NCBI GenBank assembly: GCA_008711295.1
Contig: VUYV01000124.1
Span: 946,575 to 1,010,574 of the forward strand
Length of the DNA: 64,000 nt
Direction: 5' to 3'
DNA from: Anarhynchus alexandrinus
Lineage: Eukaryota > Chordata > Aves > Charadriiformes > Charadriidae
Position numbers and translations under genes: made by a program. This document shows, piece after piece, positions 10,216 to 22,090 of this stretch (its first letter is position 1; each line of letters begins with the position of its first letter). The notes below the pieces were generated by a model that had not been told where the DNA came from, did not search any database, and worked only from the letters and a program-made list of their open reading frames with translations.

Positions 10216-11302
10216 GCACAACAGTCTTAACGTCCGTGAAGCTTATGGTCAAAAGGGACAAGGGAGTTTCAGTTCGAGATCTGCTATGTGATCTGTTGTT
10301 TTCATTGTGGGTTTGTGGAATTGGCTGTGCTTGGACTGGTCGCAATTGAATGCTGCTCTTCTCAGGCTGGTTCTTGGGATGGTCAAGGCCATCCCAACCT
10401 GCAGAATGCACTCTACCATCAAGTTATGTCCTCTGTTTGCTGTGGCTGGTTTTGTACTTATTTGACTTGAGGGACTAAATCTATACCTGTGTAGTCCATT
10501 AAATACATACATTCAGGTTATATTTACTTAGTTTGTTAATTAAGTTTAATATATAATTGTAAATTGCATTAAAACATTCTGTAAAGACCAAACGGTTCAT
10601 AACATTAGAATTTATGGTTCGGTCATAGGTTCAGGATTATTGCAGTTTAGTGAGTTGCCTTTCAGCTGAACTGTAGTACCTGAACCTGTGTTCATTCTTA
10701 GCAGTCACGTCTGAAAACTAAAATTAGTTTGCTTAAACTCTTCTTGTGATGAGGCTTAAGCTATATATTTTATCTCATGCTTGTTAGGGGCTAAAACTGT
10801 GCATTCTGCCAGTTGAAGCTTAGCTTGCATAAGGCAACTCATTAAGCTTTGGTAAATGGAAGGTCTACCTGGGTCCATGAATTAGTCTGGGCTTGTGCAG
10901 GGTAATCAAAAGCAGGATTTTGTCTGACAGTAAAATTTATCCTTGTTCTAATGCCACTGAAATCAAAGCAATTGCATTAAACACCTTTGTAACTTCGTAT
11001 GCTTACTCTTTGCGTTATGAGCTGCAGTAGTCACACAGTAATGTCAAAGCCTTTAGGTACTTTTGAATGTGAAAGTTGCTGTTTGACTTTTTTTCTTGGT
11101 TCTCAGAATATTCTGCTGTCCCACAGGCTAGCTCTGCTGTTGATGCTGAAGATCACTTTTGGGTTCTCCTGCATCAGGTCGTGGAGGAAGGAACAAACTG
11201 CAGTAGCATTTAAGGATTTAAGGTGAGGAATTATCACAGTTTATGTAATGATCAGTAACTTTCTGCGTTTATTCTGTATATGTGTGTGGTTTACTTTTTT
11301 AA

Positions 11303-11330
11303 TTTGTTTGTTTGTTTGTTTGTTTGTTTT
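11303..11330. repeat. (TTTG)n microsatellite
   Basis: Five to six uninterrupted TTTG/GTTT units followed by T residues; a simple tetranucleotide repeat. Confidence 0.9.
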
Positions 11331-14300
11331 AAATCTCGAGCTCTCAAAGCAGTCCTGATGGTCTTGGAAGTGCAGCTCCCTTCAGAGACTGCTGGGTGGT
11401 GTAAATACGGGAGCAGATCTGATCCGCCCCAGGAGAGGGCAGTAGTGCACTTGCACAAAAACGCTGTCTCTTGGCTCTGTCGGGTATTTCTTTTGGATCT
11501 CTTTTGCACAAAGTATCGAATTCCTATAAAAATCAATTTAAAAAGCAGAAGTACACCAACAAATCCCTTTGGAACACTACTTAAAGTGTATTTATTTGTA
11601 TTTATAGCTCTAAGGTCCAGGGGCACTGGTGTTACATACTTTAACCAGACTTCTCTCCAAGTAAGAAGGTGAAGCTTCTTTCTCCTCATATGTCAGCTTT
11701 GTCTCCCCTGCAGGTTGGAGGTCATGAAAAAACCCTGAAAATTTGGCAAATGAAACTGAACTTTCAGAGTTTATATCATTGCATTAGTGAAGAGTTTTTT
11801 GAAAAAATCCAGTACTTCTGGCTGTTAATATGGCAAGGAGTACTTGTATGCTAATAAGTGACTTCTGGAAATTTTATGGTGGGTTCTGTACATATCGGTT
11901 CTTAGTATTTTATAGATATACTTTTGTGGTTTTTTGAAGTTATCAGTTGATATAATTTCAAATGGTGCTCCGAGACTATGTCTGCAGTCTTTTCCTTTCA
12001 AGTATCCTTAGCAATGAGAAATATTCTGGTCAAACCTTGCCCTCTCTTCAGTGCCGTTGTTCTTAATGGAAGTGTTCAGATATAATTTACTGAATTAATG
12101 AATTAATCTTATCTTTTTTTTTTTCTGTGGTATCAAAAGGAATAAAAAGTCTCAACAATTTATATGTAAAACTTACCAGAATTAAGTCCCATTTAAAAAT
12201 TATTTAGATGTTTAGGAAGGTTTCACTAAAAGACGGTAATGAAGATATTTAGGTTATACTTTTGCTGATGCTGCTGGAGGGACTTCGTGGCTTCTGATTA
12301 TATCAGAAGATTGACTGCAGAATATGTAGGCATAAGTGGGTGCCAAAAATTTGCATGGTTTGTATATTGGTAGAAATGGAGCCGTGGTGTTATGGGTTTC
12401 ATTAGATAAGCTGGCACATTCCAGGAGATAGTCTCTAGTAAAAACCCATCTCTGAGACCTTCTACTTGTCATCTTCTCTTCTCTCCCATGGGAGTCACAG
12501 ATGACTGGGCTGTGTTTGCTACTTCAATGACTGCATGTCACTTCCTGTGACTGCAATAGCCCAGCGCAGAGCTGTGTTGTTCCTGCTGCCCCTTGGAGTT
12601 GACTGGAGAAAACAAAACACACAAATAAAATACCCAAAACACAACAACAACAAAACAAAAAACCCCAACCCTATTAGACTTTAAGGGAACAGTTGTGAGG
12701 AGACCCCTGATCCATGTAGCAGCAACCTAGTGAGTGCAGAATGGCAGGACTGGTGGCTGCTATTGCCAGTTTCTTAGAGAAAGCAAGTGTTTATCGCATG
12801 TGAGGGTTTGCTGCTGTAGCTTCTATGGGTATTAGAATGCAAGAATCTAAGGTATATTAGTCCTAGGCTGCTATATTTGTGTGTAAAATCTGTTCTTGCA
12901 GGACAGGCATGGTCTTAGATATATGGAAAAGATGTACCTGTACTTGGCTAATATCCACAGATTGGCTCCGGTGTGTATAGTCAAAGTCAAATGACTGAAG
13001 TGATATGTCTACTGAGTTACTTTCTAGGTTGAAAAAACAGTCGCAGATTGGGAATTCAGAAGAGAAGCCTCTCTACTGTGACAGTAACTCACTTCCATTG
13101 TGCATATGTGGGTATATATTTGAAATATCTCTTCGTAGAAAGACAAGCTGAAATCCAAACTCTGGTGCTAAATTTCATGCAGGTAACTGTGTATACCTTA
13201 AAGTAGCTCTTGTTGACTCTGATTCCTTTAGTTTTTGCTGTAAAAAGAAGGGCTTACTTTGCTGTTCTGGTTCAGACTGTGCTGTGATGTAGCGCAGGCT
13301 TTTGTGCACCAGCTAGTTTTCCAAAGTCTCTGTTCCAGAAATGGCTGCACTTTAATACTGAGTTTGTCTTTCAAAATACCATACTGTCTTTTAGATGACA
13401 AAGTGCTAGATATCTGTGAAGACCTTTTGAACATTTTTGGTGTTTAGCTAAATATCTTAAATGTTATTTATGTGCAGTATGAACAGTTACCTAACACTTT
13501 AAAATGTCTTTTGGTTTTTTTCTACTTCTGTCATTATTACTTGTGGGCCCAATCTAAGAATTATTAAATAATGTAACAATATTCACCTCCCCCACTGGTG
13601 GTGTAAGTATATGTAAATTGTGTGTGTTTATACACATAGATGAACATATCTCAGTCTACAAAACCAGGAGTTCACTGCCACATATTTCTGTATATGAGTG
13701 GAGAGAATGCTAATTTGAAGGCATGACATTTGCAAATGATTTTAACCACAGAGGTGTCTGTGCTCTGCCATGTTTCCTGTGGGTGCTGTAGGTCTGACAT
13801 CTGTCAGTTCAAACAAAAAAACCTGCCCCTTTTGTTAATAATTCTAGTGCTTTTGTGAAAACGTTTTGTGGTAAAAGATCATGTCTGCGGATGGTGAAAT
13901 GATCTGTCAAGCAGGTAGGGATGGTAATGAGGCCTTCCACTGCCAGAACATGGAACTGGACCTTATATTCCTTGCAAAGCCATTGTTGAGTAGAATATCC
14001 CGGTGGTGTGGTCTTTGAAGAAACCTGTGTTGAATAATGCTGTCCTGCCTCTTCATTGGGAGAAAACTTAGGGTCTGCATTGGAAGGTTAAGTTCAGGAC
14101 ATAAATAATGTTGTCTTTAAAGCAGTGGCAGCTGGCAGCTTTTTCATTTTTCCTTCAGACTCATTTGTTCAGCTTATGGGTCTCTAATACACAAAGTGCT
14201 TGCAGTTACAAGATCGATTTCTAGCCTTGTATTTAAAAACTGTCAGTGAAAAGAACTGGTTAGTGTCTCCAAGGAAGTATTTTCTTTTGGGGTCAAAATC

Positions 14301-17300
14301 TTGTGTGCTGCTTCATATTCTGCCTTGTCTGCTTTGGATGTAAGGTTGTACTTTTATACAGAGAGAGGTGAACTGTTTTGCTTTTACATATCGATAGCAG
14401 ATGTCAGGGCTCTGACAGTTGATTTCCCACTGGAAGAAAAATTGGTGACATAGACCATAGGAATCATGGTTTTAGTAGATTTTTTTTAATATATATTAAA
14501 TACACAGGGCTTTGAACAGATGTAGATACCAATGATAATGCAGGAAAAAACCCTTCTCCGGAAATGTCAATCTGGAAATCAGTGTTTTGCTTTTAGAAAG
14601 CAACACTTTATCTTTGAAGTTTATAGCAACTTAACTAAAGACATAGTGTCACAGGGCTACTAAAACCTAATTTCTCAAAGTCTATAGCCTGCTAACATCC
14701 AGAGGAAAGTAATTGGTGAGACTTGTGTGCAGGAAGCATTATAATCATGCGAGTGTGGTTCTCAGAAGCACACAGTAAATGAACACAGTGCTGTCTTGGA
14801 GCATGAGCTTCCTCAATTATCTTGTATGCATTGTGTGCTGTAGATGTACCCTTTGTAAAAGTACTGTTTGAATGATGCAAGAGTGACTTGCTTAGTCTCC
14901 CTCCCCCCCCGCATTGTCTTTGAAGATGGTGGTGGAATTTCTTGATTCAAGTGTTCTTTTTTTTTTTTTTAAGAAAAGGGAATGAAAATTTTATGAGATA
15001 AGAATTCTTCCTTCTGAATCCTCTCTCAGGGAGAGCATGGCAGGAGGAGGAAGCTCAGCCCAGTGTATGCAGACTAGTGTGGGAGGCTTCCTGTTATTGA
15101 GGTGTAAAGTATCAAAAGTAAGTTTCTTTTGAGGTCTTACAGGAGGACATCCTGAAGGAAGAAGAGTGGGAGGAGGGAAGGTTACCATGGGAAAGCAGTC
15201 TCCTTATATCAGTACTTTCTGTAAAGGGTATGCGTGGGTTCTTTGATTTGTTTAGTGGCAGGGGGAAGGATTTGAGGGGAGGTTAAAGATACCAATCCAC
15301 AGATACCTAGGCTCATAATGATACTGTATATCATCTGCTCTATCTTGATTACTATTTATATTGTTTCATATTCTAGATACTTCCAGATGTATCATTGTGG
15401 CCTCAGTCTTAAATTTTGTTCTTGGACTACTATGCCCTTGGTCATTCTAATTGCATATGTATACTGATGTCTATGATTTACCCTGCCATTGCCTTCAATC
15501 CACTGGAATTCCTGTTTCACATCTCCTAGATGGCTCCATAGACGCTCTGCTTCATGGACCCCTGCTAGGACCTGGTTTTCGGACTGCTTCTCTTCTGGGC
15601 ACTGAGTAGAAGCCAGAAACAGTGAACTGTGGTCAGTAGGAATTACCAGTATAGACATCAGCCTGTAGATTTCATTACATATGCCTAGTGTAGAGGTCTG
15701 CCCATGGGAATAGCACTGCAGGATCTATCCCATATGTATGAACTAATAAAATTAACTTTCTGCGCAGTTTAAGCTCTGTCATTTCTGTGAACCTGTGGAA
15801 AAAAAATGAAATAAAAAAGTATTTTAGACCAAGACATACAACACTTACATGGAAACAATGAACTGTTACTGGAAAGAAATATTAGATAAATTACTAAATT
15901 AAAACAAAACTGCAGATAGGGTAGTCTTATTCTTAGCAGTATTTTGTAAGGTCTTCAAAAGTCTAAAGACAACTGAAACTGCTTGTATGCTTTGTGGAAC
16001 TGAAGCAGTAATCGTTTCACATATAAGGTGTAATATATCAGTTTGCAGTTCCAGGAAAAAAAAAAACAAAACAAGCCAAAAAAACAACAAAACTTTAGCT
16101 CTCAGCTTAATTGGATGGAAAATGAAAGAGGAGGTAGGATACAGAAGATGGTTTATGGGCTTGGTTGCGCTATCATTTCCCTGAGCAAAGCACTTTCTAA
16201 TTGGGAGCTGGAAAGGTCTGCAGGTCCCAAGGAAAGAAGAATAGCTAAAGTAACTGACTGTAAGATAATACAAATTCTGTACTATAACCATGTGGGAAAT
16301 CAGGAAGGATGACAGAACTCCGTATGAAATGGTTAAGAGCTTCCAGAGGCTTTAAGAGGCTACCAGACTACAGGGTTTAAGCTGTATTAATTACCCAGTG
16401 AGATGTAATTGTGTGTGGTGTGTAGTTTTTTTGTTTTTGTTTGTTTGTTTTCTTTTTCCTACCTGGGTAACAACTGAGTGTAAGTTGACTAGTAGCATTT
16501 ACTTTATTTACTGATAGCCTTTTCTGTATAAAAGATGCCTCCTTTCCTAAAGCTAACAGACAGTGTAATTATGTCAGCTGGTAGAGCATCCTCACCTTGA
16601 ATACTGAACATATTTTATCACCTCTGTTCAGAATGCCAAGTGTGAAAGAAAAGCAAAATACAGATGATCACCAAGTGTGTGTAAGGTCAAGGTCTAGGAG
16701 AACTTCTGTGAGAGAAGTAACATAAAGGGTGTGCGTTGTATGGTGCTAAGTCAGTGAAGTAAAATTGCTTCTACAGGTTCTGGATAAAATTAAAATAGCA
16801 GATGAATATCTTTATATAGTGTAGCTCTGCATGGATACTGTCTCCAACAGAGAAATATTCTGACTTGAAGAAGTTGTCCTCTAAAAGTTTCTTCTAGGAG
16901 GAATACAGGTAACCTTTCTCACAGGCAGTTGCATCCATTCATGCAGTCATCAGTCTCAGCCCTGTGAAATGAGGCAGGATTCTTTTTGGTAGAAATTTTA
17001 AGAACAACCGTTTTGAGAAGTTTCTTTCTCGAAAAAAAAAAAAAGTTCTATGGAGGTGAAAGAAACAGGGAAAAATATTGTGAGGATCATTTATATTTTG
17101 TTTTGGAATTCTCTTTTGACCTGTGTAGAATTCAATCCAAAGAGGTTATGCTATGGGGCAGACTCACGAAGGTATTAAAGAACCTGTTCATTGATAGTTG
17201 CACATAGGAAATGCTTACTGTGCAGGAGTATTCCGAGACAGGAGGCTAAAAAAGCTTATATTGGGTAAATAACTGAAAGCAGTACTTTAGAGATAAAATA

Positions 17301-17496
17301 AGCATTATAATCAGGTTACTTATTCCACTTTTTTTCTTGGGGACAGCATATATGCTGTATGTACTTGGAAAGCCATAGGTATAGTCTAAGTAATGTAAAC
17401 AAGTGACTGTACTGAAGGATAATGCAAATGTCCCTGAAGAAAATCAGAGGGCCTTAGTAACTTTACTAAATCAAACCCACAGTTGCCTAGCCAGGG

Positions 17497-17580
17497 AAAA
17501 AAACAAAACAAAACAAAAAAAACCCCCACAACCCCAAACACCAAAAAACCACACAAACAAACCCCCCCCAACCCTCAAAC
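17497..17580. repeat. A/C-rich low-complexity tract
   Basis: About 80 bases made almost wholly of A and C (aaacaaaa, ccccaca and cccccccc runs). It is low complexity and no retroposon body is visible beside it. Confidence 0.8.
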
Positions 17581-18149
17581 CTGTATGTGTCTATGGATCT
17601 TTCAATTTTAAATAGCAGGGATTGATTAAATCAGTAGGTGGTGGGTTGCAAAGTAGACATTTGTCTCTGAAAAACAGTCATATGTTCCAGATATGAAATT
17701 AAAGTTTTAAATTTGTTAAAATTATGTGTCTTGCCATTACAGTATAGAATATTATGGTATTTAAGTGTACAGTTGCATCTAGGCCAGAACGTTGTTTCTA
17801 CCCGTTACCAGTACAGGGAAGACAGTGATGTTCTGTATGTAAACTGGTTTCTTCTGTCTTATGCATCTAGTGGCCCAGGGTCTCATCCAGAAAGATTTAA
17901 AAATTTTTCATCCAAGAAGACTTAAAAAGTCATTGATGTATTTTTACTGTATGAAACTTTTTTTTTTTAGTGTGTGCACGTTTTTTGCAGGCACAGCACC
18001 TACTGACAAGGAATTCAAGGAATTCCATAACTTAATTGTTAACTATGTGAAGAAGTACTGCTTGTGTTAATTTTGAACCTGCCTTTTAGAAACTGACACA
18101 CAAAATCCTTGTTTTAACACAGATTGCAAATGCTATGCCCCTTCTGGCA

Positions 18150-18590
18150 GTCATGACATTATGGACTTCTAATATAACCCTCCTTAGCCATCTCTTCCAG
18201 CCTGAGGAGTCAACATCTTTTTTTTCTTTTAACTTTTGCTTGTACAAATTTACTGTACAGAAATTGTTCTATACCTTTGACCATCCTTGTCATCCTTCTT
18301 TGTGCCTTTTCTAGCTCTAACAAACTAAACAGAGTATTGAGGAATTAGGCACACTATAGATTCTTACATTGTGGCACAGTGCCCAGAGTGTGCTGTCTTT
18401 GACTTGTGGCTTAATAGTGAGCTGTTCTCAAATAATTCCTGGTTATACCCCAAGACCTTGCTCTTGACTGATAATAAGTAGTTCAGAGACTGAAGTTGTA
18501 CATGCAAAGTTAGGATTTTTTAAGGTGTGTCACTTTGTCACACATTTTACCTGCCATTTAATTTCTTACGAGTCAGTTTCCCTCTCTCCC
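18150..18590 (-). mobile_element. Ancient CR1/L3-like LINE fragment
   Basis: The antisense similarity to the amniote CR1-like consensus runs through 'agccatctcttccagcctgagg', 'ctatacctttgaccatccttgtc', 'tttgtgccttttctagctctaac', 'gctgtctttgacttgtggc' and 'cattttacctgccatttaatttc'. The order of these blocks is as in the consensus I remember. Divergence is high and no open frame survives. Confidence 0.7.
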
Positions 18591-21150
18591 CGCCCCTCTT
18601 TCCCTTATCTTCTGGAAACCTCCAAAATAAAAAATGGGAAAGATGACTCCTACTGAGTTCAGTTATGTGGGAAGAATAAAGCTCAGTCCCGAGCTTCTCT
18701 GCAAGTCAATTGGAAATTGTCACTGAGACCCTCTACCACCTTACAATGCCCTTTCAGTAGGTGGACTGGGGGGAACTTGCTTCAGGGGAGAGCTTGGAAA
18801 AAAATCCATTACTTCCAGGTTCCCAATTCTAGTGCTGATGAAATAACTTGGAATACACTAGAAATGTAATGTGACTAATATGAAATGGTTACAGGCTTCC
18901 TGAATTAGTGCAAAATGGTTTGATGGAAAGAAAAAGTTTCACTGGAAAGAGGTTACGAAGTGGCCCTGATTTCTTTCTGACTGTTGCTGGTAGGGGCAAG
19001 CAGTGCTAGAAAAGAACTAGAACAGCTAGAACTGGAAAAGATGTTATTAAAAGTTCAGTGTGTGGCACATCCACAAAGATTGTGGCTGTCCCTAAAGAGG
19101 ATAACAGCTTGGTACTTGCAATTAAAAATAATTTAGTCATGCAGCTAATGCTGCAGAATCTGGGGGTCTGTTGTGCCACTGGCCTGTGGTGAGCTGCAGT
19201 ACACAAGGTGTCGTGTAGAAGAAATGCACAGCTTTCTGATTGCTTGCTGAATGCGTGCCATGAATGCGTTCTATTAGATGTGTTATAGTAGATGTAATCT
19301 AAGGATATAAGCAATGCCATAAAGGTATTGTTTTATCTAAACTGTACTAGTCTTAACATGTTAGATGTATCCTACTCATTAGGAGGAGTGAACTCATAAA
19401 TGTTCCAGTTTTAAGTCACCTCCAGAGTATTTCTTAAAATATTATCAACAGGCTATGCTGGCTTGTGAAACCAACTGTTTCCTCTTCTGTTTTCTGTGTT
19501 CAGAGACATGACCAGCACTTACGTGGTGTTTGCATGAAAGTTTTGGGGTGATGGCACCAGTGGAAGGATTGCCAACCTGTGGCTCCATACCTAACACTGC
19601 TATACCTGTATGGAACAGTGCCTGAAACAACAAATCCTGTTTGGTGGCCCAGCAGCTCCTTTCTTGTGCCGAGTTACGTGCAGCTTTGTTCACCTGTAAA
19701 GCTTACAGTAAGCATGACACTTGGCTTGTATAGTTTGTTGTGGTCGGTTGGCCCAGCTTGCTCAGCTGGCCAACCAAGCAAGCTGTAGAGTCTACAGCTC
19801 CAGATTTGCTGTGTGTCATGGTGTATGTAGCTAGTGAGTAGGCAAGACTGGCCATGGAGTAGGAAGACACACCCTGATAGATCTGATGCAAAGACTATTT
19901 AATCCTCCAGAATTATTTTTATGGAATGTGGATTAGGTACTAAATCCTGAAATGGCATTTAAAGGTTTCTTATCTAAGAACGTTCAAATCTGCTGAGAGA
20001 CACAAAGTGTGCCTCTTCAGTTCAGTTTGCTGAGCTAAAACAAACCCATTGACCTAATGTATCAAAATAATATGCATGTTACAATTTTTGGTAATTTATA
20101 AGTATTCTGGGTCAGATTTGTGATGTGACTACCTAAATTAATCTGAGGGATGAATCAGGCACTGTCTTGTTACTTTTGGGCATAGTAACTTGACTATGTC
20201 CTTTAATATTCCTGATGTTAATGGACAAATTATAAGACTTCATTTATTTGGCTTTTCCATTGCATTTTGTTTCAACCTGCTATACCACCTACTTTCCTGT
20301 AGGAGACTCTTTGCATACATGTTCCTTTTCATGGGAAGTGGTCTGGGTTGGTTACTGCCACTGGCTTCTTGTCAGACTGGATGGCATGTAGGATGTCATC
20401 CTACCCTGCCACCCATCTGTGTCCGGCTGTGGTGTGAAGGGTTGGGAGGGTTGAGTGGAAAAGCAGGAATTTCCTCTTAAACCTAAAAAACTTAAAACTT
20501 TAATACCTTAAACTTTATAGAGACGTGTCTTCTATGTTTTTCATCCTTCTCTTACCTGATTTTTCCTGACTAAAAATTTTGGCATGAAAATGCTACTTTC
20601 TTTGTAGGTGTTCCTCTGATCCTTCTGTTTTGTTCTTTACCTGAAGCATCATCATCATCCCTATAAAATCAGAGTTGGCTGCTATATGAATAATTTAAGT
20701 GTTACAAACAGAACTATGATTTCAAGTGAACAGAACAAAAGCAGATAAAACACTTCACAAACTGGCTTTCAAGGAATATCTCTGTACTAGTAAAGCAAAA
20801 TGAAAAGGAAAACTAATAATGCTGTGTATATAGCACTGATTATTTTTTTAAGTTGTTTTCAGATGTAGTTTTGAGATTGCCCCAAGGCTTCCAGCCTGAC
20901 TTCAAAGGTTAAGTGATACTCTATAGATCTGTGTTCATGCTTGCATGTGCATGTCCAAATGCTGGTGTGTGTGCGCGTACATACAAAGAGTGGTCAAAAT
21001 AGAAGTCTTGAGGTGTAAGCTCTTTGTCCTAGTGCTAGTACATGTATTCAGTGTTCCAGGGAAAGCAGAATGGTACACAATAGTCCATCACAGCTGTATA
21101 TAGATACAATACCATACATACGATATATTAAAAAATAAACGTAGCGTTAA
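18591..21150. other. Intergenic, nothing recognised apart from an inverted-repeat cluster
   Basis: Unique AT-rich sequence. The only notable structure is the cluster of short perfect inverted repeats at 19746-19797, listed separately. Confidence 0.5.
19746..19797. repeat. Cluster of short perfect inverted repeats
   Basis: Three perfect dyads are packed into about 50 bp: GGTTGGCC/GGCCAACC (19746-19753 and 19768-19775), AGCTTGCT/AGCAAGCT (19755-19762 and 19777-19784), and a CTGTAGA-g-TCTACAG palindrome (19783-19797). The first two interlock, so only one can form a hairpin at a time. Function is unknown; it may be a terminus of a small DNA transposon or chance. Confidence 0.6.
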
Positions 21151-21500
21151 GGTTGCAAAGTCAAGCCCGCAAGAAATTTAGGAGAGGCCAGAACAAAGGT
21201 TTTCTTCAGAGTTTTAATTCAGCTCCTTCATGTGGATTGCATTATAATACAGTTTCTGGTTGCAGAGCCGAGTCCTTTCTCCCACTCTCCTCTCCTCTGC
21301 CCTTGTGCATTAGCAGAGAAAACCCAGAGAGCGGGAGAGTGCTGGTCCTCCCTCCCTGCTACCCGCTGCAACACTAACTTCTGGGTGAGCAACAAATCCT
21401 GCAAAAATACAGATGGAATCCTTGGGAGCTTAGTTGCCACATCTCAACAGGTTTCTGACGGAATTTTTCATGGCTTAGGCAGTTGTGGTTTTTTTTTACC
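21150..21500. repeat. Probable ancient dispersed amniote repeat, family unnamed
   Basis: The wording of this stretch ('ggattgcattataatacag', 'cttgtgcattagcagagaaaa', 'cctccctccctgctacc', 'gtttctgacggaatttttc') resembles a dispersed repeat I have seen in reptile and bird genomes. I cannot name the family with confidence. Confidence 0.35.
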
Positions 21501-21938
21501 ACAGAGAATTTCTAAAGCCACATACCTGACACCAAATTCACCGAGTCATCTGAATTTCCAAGCCATGAAAGCATACAGTCNCACCCCTCTGTCCCAACCC
21601 CCCCCAACCTTCTGCACGGGAAGCCTTTGCACTGGGCAGTAGGAAGTGTCTGCGACTGTAGCCGCTGGCAGCGCTGGCTGTGCCGTTTGGGATCCCCGCT
21701 CGCGTGTGTCATGCAGTGTAAAGAGGGTCACATTCCGCCGTGGGGGAACGTTTCCCGTGGACGGCTGTGCCTCTTAACGCATAAATACAACTTTCTGTTT
21801 GTAAACATAGGAACGCAAAGTAATTGCTCTGCCTGTGTGCCTGCTGAAGGGTATCGTACCTGCTACAGTTGAAAGGGAGCTTTGTTGGGCGGGGCGGGGC
21901 TTTTTATTTACTTATTTTTTTATTTGGCTTTAGGTCTG

Positions 21939-22041
21939 ATGAGGAACGGCCCCGCGGCGCGGCCCGGCGCGGCCCCGCGGCCAGCCGCCAGGGGGCGGTA
22001 CAGCGCCGGGCCCCGCCGCGCCGCCCGCTCGCCCGCTGCAG
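21939..22041 (+). other. Candidate first exon with open reading frame
   Basis: From the ATG at 21939 the frame is open for 34 codons to a strong donor at 22042, ending in phase 1. The peptide is Arg/Ala/Pro/Gly-rich (starts MRNGPAARPG), as any GC-rich frame would be, so composition gives no support for coding. Support comes only from the promoter-like context, the consensus donor and frame compatibility with the candidate exon at 28877. I do not recognise a family. Confidence 0.3.
21985..22000 (+). promoter_or_regulatory. CTCF-like binding motif
   Basis: The bases CCGCCAGGGGGCGGTA match the core of the vertebrate CTCF motif (CCASCAGGGGGCGC type) at nearly every strongly weighted position. 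The site sits inside the isolated CpG island and between two divergent genes, a plausible insulator position. Binding is inferred. Confidence 0.55.
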
Positions 22042-22090
22042 GTGAGCTGCCGGGGCGCTGAGCGGCGGGGCGGGGGGGTGCAGGGGGAGG

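Larger units (their letters stand above)
10216..18149. other. Intergenic, mostly unique sequence
   Basis: About 8 kb of AT-rich DNA without recognisable genes. It contains a (GTTT)n run at 11303-11330, an A-rich (CAA)n patch at about 12610-12665, an 8-C run near 14903-14911, T runs near 14957, and an A/C-rich patch at about 17497-17580. Open frames here are short and unlike known proteins. Some very old repeat remnants may be below what can be seen by eye. Confidence 0.5.
21880..22090 (+). promoter_or_regulatory. Isolated small CpG island, candidate promoter
   Basis: About 200 bp of very high G+C with dense CpG sits alone in AT-rich intergenic DNA, 10 kb upstream of the DPF3 island. It starts with tandem GC boxes (GGGCGGGGCGGGGC, 21887-21900). 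A T/A-rich stretch follows (21901-21937, containing a TTTTTATTTA TATA-like sequence), then an ATG at 21939 and a CTGCAG|gtgagc splice donor at 22041/22042. The order GC box, AT-rich stretch, GC-rich exon, strong donor is what a plus-strand first exon looks like. It could drive a lncRNA, a small protein or an alternative DPF3 first exon. Confidence 0.5.

Noticed and set aside
12595..12670. A-rich CAA/AAC tract considered as a retroposon tail
   Set aside because: CR1 elements lack poly(A) tails and no retroposed gene body or target duplication is visible next to it.
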